7,591 nucleotides of DNA, from assembly GCA_021792235.1 (NCBI GenBank), contig JAJYVC010000051.1, forward strand, positions 1 through 7,591, given 5' to 3'. The DNA is from Microcaldota archaeon (GTDB lineage: Archaea; Micrarchaeota; Micrarchaeia; Micrarchaeales; CABMGC01). The number at the start of each line of letters is the position of its first letter. Within the stretch, counting starts at the first letter, position 1. The notes below the pieces were generated by a model, which worked only from the letters and a program-made list of their open reading frames with translations, ran no database searches and was not told the DNA's origin. The position numbers and the translations under genes were made by a program. Positions 1 to 4,956 of this stretch are shown here, piece by piece.

Positions 1-153
1 TCCGAGTGCAGCAGTGGATAGCACAGTCACCCCTATGCCTATGAACACCAGCACAACTGTATACGGCACCTTGAATCTCAGCGCGATAAGCTGTGCTATA
101 AGCATCAGCATCACGAACACTGTAAGCGCAATCTCTATTGTTGTATCTATCAT
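1..153 (-). CDS. Cation:proton antiporter, NhaP/CPA1-like, N-terminal fragment (cut by window edge)
   Basis: Reading leftwards from an ATG at 151-153 there is an open frame of 51 codons that runs off the window. It encodes a very hydrophobic N-terminus: a first membrane segment (about residues 5-24), then a stretch reading IALRFKVPYTVVLVFIGIGV (residues 23-42), which matches the start of CPA1 sodium/proton exchangers, where an amphipathic link with a conserved Pro-Tyr leads into the second helix. Such proteins sit in the cell membrane and exchange Na+ or K+ for protons. A weak ribosome site (AGGGA) lies just before the ATG. The gene diverges from the FKBP gene at 237. The transport helices lie outside the window, so ion specificity cannot be judged. 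The family call rests on this short N-terminus only. Confidence 0.72.
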   Translation of the reverse strand, partial: MIDTTIEIALTVFVMLMLIAQLIALRFKVPYTVVLVFIGIGVTVLSTAALG

Positions 154-190
154 TTCCCTATACCACAACCAGATGTATCTTTGCTGCAAA

Positions 191-203
191 TGCTTTAAAT
201 TAT
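191..203. promoter_or_regulatory. Shared divergent TATA-like box between antiporter fragment and FKBP gene
   Basis: The 83-base gap between the two divergent genes has one clear AT-rich box, centred on the palindrome TTTAAA (194-199). Counting about 27 bases either way puts the rightward transcript start near 224 (leader about 13 bases before ATG 237) and the leftward start near 170 (leader about 17 bases before ATG 153). Both fit archaeal TBP-directed initiation, so one box may serve both genes. This is inferred from position only. Confidence 0.45.
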
Positions 204-236
204 TTCTTGCAAAAGAGAAAAGATAGAGATGTTGTA

Positions 237-758
237 ATGACCCGTAAGTCGAATTACTTATATGCAGCAGCGGCAGTGGCAGCCGTATTAATAGGATCAT
301 CGATTATCTACTCTCTCCACGGCAGTAGCGCTCTGGTCGTGGCTCAGGGCGACAACATCAGCGTATACTACACTGGCACACTTTCGAATGGGACCGTATT
401 CAGCTCAAACGTAGGGGGCCAGCCATTGAATTTCACGGTGGGCTCAGGGCAGGTTATAATGGGGTTCGATAATGGTGTGATTGGAATGAGCATTAATCAG
501 ACTAAGACCATAACCATACCTGCCAGCGAGGCGTACGGAGAGGCGAATCCTGCACTGGTTGTGACAGTGCCGATATCGGCGTTCGGCAATCACACCGTAT
601 ACAAAGGGATGACGGTTGTGGAAAACTACAGCGGACAGCAGCGTGAAGGCACCGTAACATCACTCAATTCCAGCGATGCAACAGTTGATTTCAACCCGCC
701 GCTTGCAGGCCAGGCGCTAACGTTCACAATAAAAGTGGTAAGCATACGTAGGTCCTGA
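237..758 (+). CDS. Membrane-anchored extracytoplasmic FKBP-type peptidyl-prolyl cis-trans isomerase
   Basis: This 173-residue protein is predicted to speed cis-trans isomerisation of X-Pro bonds and help proteins fold outside the membrane. Residues 7-27 form one hydrophobic segment, a signal anchor, and the rest is soluble. The FKBP core is clear: GDNISVYYTGTLSNGTVF (38-55), then a GSGQVIMGFDNGVIGM stretch (69-84) and IPASEAYGEANP (94-105). An inserted segment follows (about 106-150) like the IF chaperone domain of SlyD and archaeal FKBPs, and the closing strand VDFNPPLAG (150-158) corresponds to the usual NHPLAG, with His replaced by Pro. The mature part has seven N-x-S/T sequons. ATG 237 is preferred over an in-frame ATG at 138, which would overlap the neighbouring gene and its promoter. 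A GAGATG ribosome-site-like sequence precedes ATG 237. The neighbours on both sides are antiporter-family genes. Confidence 0.9.
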   Translation: MTRKSNYLYAAAAVAAVLIGSSIIYSLHGSSALVVAQGDNISVYYTGTLSNGTVFSSNVGGQPLNFTVGSGQVIMGFDNGVIGMSINQTKTITIPASEAYGEANPALVVTVPISAFGNHTVYKGMTVVENYSGQQREGTVTSLNSSDATVDFNPPLAGQALTFTIKVVSIRRS

Positions 759-778
759 GTACTGCACAAAAGGCAACC

Positions 779-790
779 GATTTAAATTTT
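779..790 (+). promoter_or_regulatory. TATA-like box for the second antiporter gene
   Basis: The 59-base gap after the FKBP stop contains GATTTAAATTTT, centred near 785. A start about 27 bases downstream would fall near 812, leaving a leader of roughly six bases before ATG 818, so the transcript would be almost leaderless. No good Shine-Dalgarno sequence precedes the ATG, which agrees. The gene can therefore be expressed separately from the FKBP gene. Confidence 0.5.
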
Positions 791-817
791 GCGAAGAAAC
801 GTATAAGCGGGTAGAGT

Positions 818-2029
818 ATGATTGTTACTGACTCAGCAAGCGTGGACGAGATACTTGCTGCGATATCAATAATAATCATCCTTGGATATGTTGGGGAGGC
901 TATCTTCAGAGCTACAAGGATACCCGAGATACTCATACTGATGGCAATAGGCATACTAATAGGCCCGGTAGGAAATCTGCTTCCATCCACATACATAGAT
1001 ACGTTCCGCACCCTGTCTCCGATATTCAGCAGCATAGCGCTTATCATGATAATGTACAACAGCGGCGTAAGCATAAAGCTGTTCGAGAAGGAGAGCAAGG
1101 GGTATTCCGGCATGCTCATAGCCCTGCTTGACATAATACTTGCCGGTATAAGCCTTGCTGTTTTCATGAACTACTTCTTCAACTGGCCATATGCCGATGG
1201 CGCACTTCTTGGAGTCATACTCGGAGAGACATCCTCAGTGATAATTATGCCTATAGTGAGGAAGCTCAAGACGCCTAAGGATTTCTACAACACCGTATTG
1301 ATGGAAACTACGTTCAACTCCGTATTCGCGATATTGGCATTCTACTTGATCCTGGTCTTCATAAACGGGTCTAACTTTTCTACCTACTCATACCTGCAGT
1401 ATTTGGTCGATTATATGAGCGTGCCCCTGCTCATAGGTTTGATAACAGGGCTCGGCTGGATAATACTAAGGAACCTGATAAAGGTCGCAAGCACATACGT
1501 TGCATCCCTTGCGATAGCCATACTGCTCTACGGGCTTGTCGACTTCCTTGGCGGATCTGCAGTAGTCGCAGTGCTGATATTTGCGCTCATAATAGGAAAT
1601 GACAAGGAGTTCAGCTGGCTCATGAGGATAAAGAACCTGGCAAGCAACAAGAAATCGAGGGTGGTGGAGAAGGAATTCGAATTCCTTGTAAGGACCTTCT
1701 TTTTCGTACTTATAGGCATAATAGCCATAATCTCGCTCAACTACCTTATAATCGCAATAGCAGCGGTCGTGATACTGGTCGTGCTTAGATACGCCGAAAT
1801 AAATGCAGTACTGTTCCGGATGTCAAGCACCTATAGGAATCTTGCGTTATCCCTCTTTCCTAAGGGCCTAGGTGTCGCAGTCCTATCTACGATACTATAT
1901 GCTACTAATATGCCATATTCTGCCCAGATATTTGAGATAGGGTTCATGACCATAATAGTCAGCAACATAGCTGCAGCTGTGATAGTGAGGATCTCTTCAA
2001 AGCACATATCAATGACTTCAACAGCTTGA
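818..2029 (+). CDS. Divergent cation:proton antiporter family membrane protein
   Basis: This is a 403-residue polytopic membrane protein with about 10-12 hydrophobic segments from residue 12 to about 395. It resembles archaeal CPA-type Na+(K+)/H+ antiporters. The N-terminal IPEILILMAIGILIGP (35-50) corresponds to the usual P-x-i-L-l-l-l-G-i-l-l-G-P helix. The unwound helix reads GVILGETSSVIIMPIVRKL (132-150), the following helix METTFNS (162-168), and the second half has FLGGSAVVAVLIFALIIGND followed by FEFLVRTFFFVLIGI, both typical. Acidic residues usually used for ion binding are replaced: the Asp expected five residues after E163 is Ser168, and the FEGG-like site reads YNSG (80-83). It could be an antiporter with altered coupling, a uniporter-like variant, or a non-transporting relative. 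ATG 818 gives the shortest sensible leader after the TATA box. It converges on the DUF5679 gene. Confidence 0.85.
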   Translation: MIVTDSASVDEILAAISIIIILGYVGEAIFRATRIPEILILMAIGILIGPVGNLLPSTYIDTFRTLSPIFSSIALIMIMYNSGVSIKLFEKESKGYSGMLIALLDIILAGISLAVFMNYFFNWPYADGALLGVILGETSSVIIMPIVRKLKTPKDFYNTVLMETTFNSVFAILAFYLILVFINGSNFSTYSYLQYLVDYMSVPLLIGLITGLGWIILRNLIKVASTYVASLAIAILLYGLVDFLGGSAVVAVLIFALIIGNDKEFSWLMRIKNLASNKKSRVVEKEFEFLVRTFFFVLIGIIAIISLNYLIIAIAAVVILVVLRYAEINAVLFRMSSTYRNLALSLFPKGLGVAVLSTILYATNMPYSAQIFEIGFMTIIVSNIAAAVIVRISSKHISMTSTA

Positions 2030-2047
2030 TTCACGGTCCAGACGCGA

Positions 2048-2097
2048 TAAAAGCAAAGCTAACACTAATCAAAATTGCAAGGCGTTATTATTGCCTT
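2048..2097 (-). terminator. Possible T-rich termination region between convergent genes
   Basis: The 90-base gap between the antiporter stop (2029) and the DUF5679 stop (2120) holds a weak hairpin: AAGGC at 2079-2083 can pair with GCCTT at 2093-2097 across a 9-base loop. On the minus strand it is followed by T-rich sequence (complement of 2048-2076, with runs of three and four T). Archaeal termination often needs only such T-rich stretches. The stem is short, so the call is tentative. Nothing else was seen in this gap. Confidence 0.25.
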
Positions 2098-2119
2098 TGT
2101 GCAGCAGATGTGCGAAGGC

Positions 2120-2257
2120 TTACCCTCCTATCTTGAACATCTTTGTTCCGCAAACCGGACAGGTGCCTGTAGTCGCCTTCCTGCCGTTCTCCATGGTGAC
2201 CTGCTTCGGGTCCTTCATCTCTCTCTTTTGCTTGCACTTAACGCAATACGCTTCCAT
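2120..2257 (-). CDS. DUF5679 zinc-ribbon miniprotein, 45 residues
   Basis: A short gene on the minus strand encodes 45 residues: AYCVKCKQKREMKDP (3-17), a linker with NGRKATTG (24-31), then TCPVCGTKMFKIG (32-44). The two CxxC pairs (C5/C8 and C33/C36) form a probable single zinc-binding ribbon. The layout, including the K-R-E-M-K-D-P and N-G-R-x-A-T-x-G pieces, matches the small DUF5679 family found in archaea and some bacteria, whose function is unknown. GAGGGA lies just upstream of the ATG as a good ribosome site. A TATA-like box at 2285-2298 gives it its own promoter, though read-through from the 298-residue gene upstream (44-base gap) is also possible. The length is normal for the family. 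A role in nucleic-acid or protein binding is plausible but not shown. Confidence 0.9.
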   Translation of the reverse strand: MEAYCVKCKQKREMKDPKQVTMENGRKATTGTCPVCGTKMFKIGG

Positions 2258-2284
2258 ACTATCCCTCTAATATTATGAGGCATC

Positions 2285-2298
2285 GCATATTAAAAAGG
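2285..2298 (-). promoter_or_regulatory. TATA-like box for the DUF5679 gene
   Basis: On the minus strand this reads CCTTTTTAATATGC, an archaeal TATA-like element centred near 2292. A start 27 bases downstream would be near 2265, about eight bases before ATG 2257. It lies in the 44-base gap after the stop of the 298-residue gene, so the miniprotein probably has an independent transcript. Confidence 0.45.
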
Positions 2299-2301
2299 TT
2301 G

Positions 2302-3198
2302 CTAAGGAGCGTACCTTGACACCTTCTCTATGAGCTCTCTGATATAATATTGGGGCACGGCATCATTGCGCTCGAAAATCCTGAGCATGGCCATCGAGGC
2401 CTTCGGATTCTTCCTCGAAGCCTTCAATATGGTTGCGAACACGCTGCACTGTTCATGTCTGCCGCACTCCGGCACGTTAAGGAAGGATATTAACACAGGC
2501 AGGCTTTCCTTGGGGTCCATCGACACTATCCTCTTTATAAGGTCATTCCCCTTTCTAAACACCGCATCACCTTCAGAAGACACCATGGCAAGGAAGCCGG
2601 AAAGCGCTTCCCTCTCGTCCTCTTTACGCACGGATTTGAGCGCCGACAGGTCAAGCCTCCTTGTCTGCTTTATCTTCTTGTCAAGCAGCAGCACCACCCA
2701 CTCGCCACTAAGATTTATTATGTTGTGGTAAAATCCATATCCATCCTCCTTTACGACCTTGAACCTCGTCCTGGAGGTGTGTATTGCAGACCACGCATCC
2801 TTGGCAAGAGCATACGGATAATCCTCCACTGTATTCGCATCATCGTTCGCATAGTATTTGAACTCTACGCAATCCTTGACCGGGAAGTAGCCTACATTCC
2901 CGGGCCGTATGGCTCCCCGAATCTCAACTACTGCCTCCCTGGCCTCTGGATGGCTCGAGAGCTCTTCAAGGCTATTAGAGGTGAAGCCGGAAGGCTTCAG
3001 CACTATTATTCTATGCACCTCCTCCTCAGTCTCGTGCTTTAGTAGCAGTATGAAACAGCCAGGCCTTTCAACCATATCGAATTCACCTCCGCCGAACACG
3101 TCAGCAGCTGTGCTTTTCATAACCGGTGAGGTCATTATCTCATTTAGGAAATACTGCCTATACTCAGCAGAATCGGCCCCACGCGAAACAGACACCAT
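2302..3198 (-). CDS. Uncharacterised 298-residue protein
   Basis: I do not recognise this protein. It has no signal peptide, no membrane segment and no obvious catalytic or metal motif, so it is probably cytoplasmic. The first half (about 1-175) alternates predicted strands and helices, with strand-like pieces such as GCFILLLKH (47-55), HRIIVLKP (62-69) and EWVVLLLDKKI (166-176). The second half (about 183-298) is almost wholly helical, with repeated hydrophobic spacing resembling HEAT or ARM-like repeats: ESLPVLISFL (231-240), CSVFATILKA (251-260) and ASMAMLRIF (267-275). It is rich in Lys, Arg and Glu. Four Cys residues are scattered and do not form CxxC pairs. The start at 3198 follows GGGTGA almost directly; GTG at the next codon (3195) has better spacing and is an alternative. 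Codon use (ATA, AGG) resembles its neighbours, so recent transfer is not indicated. Confidence 0.8.
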   Translation of the reverse strand: MVSVSRGADSAEYRQYFLNEIMTSPVMKSTAADVFGGGEFDMVERPGCFILLLKHETEEEVHRIIVLKPSGFTSNSLEELSSHPEAREAVVEIRGAIRPGNVGYFPVKDCVEFKYYANDDANTVEDYPYALAKDAWSAIHTSRTRFKVVKEDGYGFYHNIINLSGEWVVLLLDKKIKQTRRLDLSALKSVRKEDEREALSGFLAMVSSEGDAVFRKGNDLIKRIVSMDPKESLPVLISFLNVPECGRHEQCSVFATILKASRKNPKASMAMLRIFERNDAVPQYYIRELIEKVSRYAP

Positions 3199-3223
3199 TT
3201 CACCCGCATCCTAATTTACGCTG

Positions 3224-3240
3224 CAAACAAATTTCAATTT
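3224..3240 (-). promoter_or_regulatory. Candidate promoter of the 298-residue gene
   Basis: On the minus strand the sequence upstream of ATG 3198 contains AAATTGAAATTTG (roughly 3224-3238). A box centred near 3232 would place initiation near 3205, giving a very short leader. The element matches the TATA consensus poorly, so this is a positional guess. Confidence 0.25.
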
Positions 3241-3270
3241 AGGTGTTATGGCAACGGCCTCATACCTGCC

Positions 3271-3280
3271 AATATTTAAT
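3271..3280 (+). promoter_or_regulatory. TATA box for a leaderless transcript of the 94-residue membrane protein
   Basis: AATATTTAAT lies about 27 bases before ATG 3302. The expected transcript start therefore falls at or next to the ATG, and there is no Shine-Dalgarno sequence in between. Both points favour leaderless translation. Confidence 0.5.
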
Positions 3281-3301
3281 GCTTCTTGGAAATAATCAAT
3301 C

Positions 3302-3586
3302 ATGAACGGACTGAAGATTCTGGTAGTTTCGGTAATTGCAGGCATTGTCATCACGCTTCTAAGCGCATATGTAATCAGCACGCCATCGCAACTGGTGGGG
3401 GCGGTGTGGCACGGCTTCCCAGCTGCATGGCTTAGATATCTGGTAGTAGGGCCGCAGTACAACCCGTGGGCCGTAGACTACGTAGGTTTCATAGTGGACG
3501 CAGTGCTCTGGTCCGTGGTCGTAGGTCTGCTTCTGCGCGCACTGCCTCGCAGCAAGAGCGGCAGGGCGCATCGGACAAGGAGATGA
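3302..3586 (+). CDS. Small two-helix membrane protein, 94 residues, function unknown
   Basis: This small protein has two strong membrane segments, residues 4-25 and 58-81. They are joined by a loop with aromatic and proline residues (GFPAAWLRY at 38-46, YNPWAVDYVGFIVD at 53-66). The C-terminal tail is strongly basic (RSKSGRAHRTRR, 83-94), which by the positive-inside rule places it in the cytoplasm, and so the N-terminus too. Small archaeal membrane proteins with a G-(F/Y)-P...W motif followed by an F-x-x-D-x-x-x-W helix seem familiar to me, but I cannot name a family or function. The gene has its own TATA box and ends only five bases from the stop of the convergent zinc-protein gene. ATG 3302 is supported by promoter spacing. 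Confidence 0.75.
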   Translation: MNGLKILVVSVIAGIVITLLSAYVISTPSQLVGAVWHGFPAAWLRYLVVGPQYNPWAVDYVGFIVDAVLWSVVVGLLLRALPRSKSGRAHRTRR

Positions 3587-3591
3587 CCAAG

Positions 3592-3975
3592 TCACTGCCT
3601 GAGCAGCACGTTGTTTATTATCGACTTGACAAAGAAGCCTTTCCTTGCCACTGCAGTGTCTCTGTACCTTACCCTAGTCCTAGTAACCTTCCTAAGCGCA
3701 TTGTAGCAGTTTATGCACATCAGTCTCCTGTTTACGGCCCCAGCCTTTACGTACTGGTCCCTCTCCTGCACGTATCTGGGCGGAACAACTTTTATCTCGC
3801 TCCTGTTGAGCAGCCTGTTGCATGACATGCAGCTGTTCTCAACGAGATGAGCAAGATCTGCCATCTCGGCCTCTCCTACATTCCTCAGGATGTTATCAGA
3901 CGCCGTGACCTTTGTGTCAAACAAACCGGCTCCTGCGCAATCCCCACTCTCGACTCTCACATACCCAATGTCCAT
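3592..3975 (-). CDS. Uncharacterised CxxC...CxxC zinc-binding protein, 127 residues
   Basis: I could not assign this protein to a named family. Two cysteine pairs, CMSC (49-52) and CINC (87-90), are separated by 34 residues, as in a zinc ribbon or treble-clef-like knuckle pair. Between them lies a segment containing KVVPPRYVQERDQYVKAG (62-79). The C-terminal part is very basic (KVTRTRVRYRD, 96-106; ARKGFFVK, 110-117), which suggests nucleic-acid or ribosome binding, but this is inference. The first 45 residues contain one further Cys (C13). ATG 3975 is chosen because GGTGGG sits five bases upstream; the frame is open to 4191, but that extension would cross the divergent promoter and enter the carbamate kinase gene. 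The gene diverges from carbamate kinase (99-base gap) and may share its promoter region. Confidence 0.72.
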   Translation of the reverse strand: MDIGYVRVESGDCAGAGLFDTKVTASDNILRNVGEAEMADLAHLVENSCMSCNRLLNRSEIKVVPPRYVQERDQYVKAGAVNRRLMCINCYNALRKVTRTRVRYRDTAVARKGFFVKSIINNVLLRQ

Positions 3976-4023
3976 TATTACCCACCGAGGGTTCCCCAAC
4001 CCGCAGGGTATTATTACTGCTTG

Positions 4024-4037
4024 GCTTATATTTATAC
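4024..4037. promoter_or_regulatory. Near-palindromic TATA region between zinc-protein and carbamate kinase genes
   Basis: CTTATATTTATAC on the plus strand reads GTATAAATATAAG on the minus strand, so a TATA-like element faces both ways. Rightward initiation would be near 4057 (leader about 18 bases before ATG 4075) and leftward near 4003 (leader about 28 bases before ATG 3975). Rightward the box is followed by a purine-rich GAAAAGAGAC before the ATG. A single box driving both genes is plausible but not proven. Confidence 0.5.
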
Positions 4038-4074
4038 ATTGCGTAAATTCCATAAAAATAGAAAAGAGACCAGC

Positions 4075-4956
4075 ATGAGATACGTTATAGCACTTGGAGG
4101 GAATGCCATAAAGGACAGGTCGTCGATTAGAGCATCGGCAAGATCCATAGCAAGGCTGTACAAGGCCGGCCACGGCATTGTGGTGACCCATGGCAACGGC
4201 CCCCAGGTCGGAGAGCTAGCAATAACGCAGAACGAGAGTCTTGCAGTGCTTACAGCGCAGACACAGGCATGGATAGGTGTGAAAATAGAGCAGAGCATAT
4301 CCGTGGCGCTTGCAGAGGTCGGCGTGAAGAGAGGATATTCAATACCACAGGTTGTGCTCACCAAGGTCATAGTTGACAGTAGGGACAGGGCCTTTAGTAA
4401 TCCTTCAAAACCAATAGGGAGGTTCTATGACTGGCGGCATGCAAAGCAGCTTTCCAAGGACGGATTCACTGTCAAGAAGCTCATAGGAGGATACAGGAGA
4501 GTAGTGCCATCTCCTATCCCAAGGGAGATAATACAGAAGGACCTTATAGAAGGTCTGCTCGACGGTGGGAAGATCGCAATAGCGTGCGGCGGAGGCGGAA
4601 TGCCAATGTTCAGAACTGCCAACGGACTCAAATTCGCAGAGGCAGTGATAGACAAGGACATGGCATCCTCTCTCATAGCCAGGGAGATAAAGGCTGACGC
4701 CTTCTTGATACTCACGAATGTCGACGGCGTTTACCTGAACTTCAAGAGTAAGAACCAGAGATTCCTCAGGCAGGTAAGGGCAAAGGAGCTCAAAGAATAT
4801 CTTAACGATGGTTGTTTTGAGGACGGGAGCATGGCTCCGAAGATACGCGCGTGCATAGATTTCGTGGAGGCCACTGGAAAGGCAGCAGGAATAGGAAGCA
4901 TAAGCTATCCTGACGATGTCATACGCGATAGGAAACTTACCTCAGTAATCCCGTGA
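4075..4956 (+). CDS. arcC: Carbamate kinase
   Basis: This is a 293-residue amino-acid-kinase-fold enzyme that interconverts ATP plus carbamate and ADP plus carbamoyl phosphate in the cytoplasm. Family motifs run in order: ALGGNAI (6-12), VVTHGNGPQVG (36-46), SKPIGRFYDW (111-120), IACGGGGMP (169-177), EAVIDKDMAS (189-198), LILTNVDGVYLNF (211-223) and GSMAPKIRACIDFVEATGK (251-269). The lysines expected near the active site (K112, K194, K256) are all present. The protein is slightly shorter than the usual 305-315 residues. ATG 4075 is chosen because it starts just before the phosphate-binding GGN loop; an in-frame extension to 3847 would cover the divergent zinc gene. No arginine deiminase or ornithine carbamoyltransferase gene is nearby, so the direction of the reaction (ATP recovery or carbamoyl phosphate supply) is open. 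Its end overlaps the convergent trm1 end by 15 bases. Confidence 0.93.
   Translation: MRYVIALGGNAIKDRSSIRASARSIARLYKAGHGIVVTHGNGPQVGELAITQNESLAVLTAQTQAWIGVKIEQSISVALAEVGVKRGYSIPQVVLTKVIVDSRDRAFSNPSKPIGRFYDWRHAKQLSKDGFTVKKLIGGYRRVVPSPIPREIIQKDLIEGLLDGGKIAIACGGGGMPMFRTANGLKFAEAVIDKDMASSLIAREIKADAFLILTNVDGVYLNFKSKNQRFLRQVRAKELKEYLNDGCFEDGSMAPKIRACIDFVEATGKAAGIGSISYPDDVIRDRKLTSVIP

Noticed and set aside
138..236. Upstream extension of the FKBP gene to ATG 138
   Set aside because: It would overlap the divergent antiporter start and the TATA box, and would place 33 extra residues before a normal signal anchor.
724..1167. A 147-codon minus-strand frame opposite the second antiporter
   Set aside because: It is antisense to a well-supported membrane protein, and its hydrophobicity mirrors the sense helices.
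2030..2119. Possible small RNA or tRNA in the convergent gap
   Set aside because: No cloverleaf or T-loop consensus is visible; only a weak 5-bp hairpin was found.
2075..2278. A 67-codon plus-strand frame in the gap after the antiporter
   Set aside because: It lies opposite the DUF5679 gene, which has a convincing family pattern, ribosome site and promoter.
3847..4074. N-terminal extension of carbamate kinase to an upstream ATG
   Set aside because: The added 76 residues resemble nothing in the family and cover both the divergent promoter and the 5' part of the zinc-protein gene. The kinase fold starts at 4075.
3976..4191. Upstream extension of the zinc-protein frame into the carbamate kinase gene
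   Set aside because: It would cross the shared promoter and overlap carbamate kinase coding sequence, while ATG 3975 has a good ribosome site.
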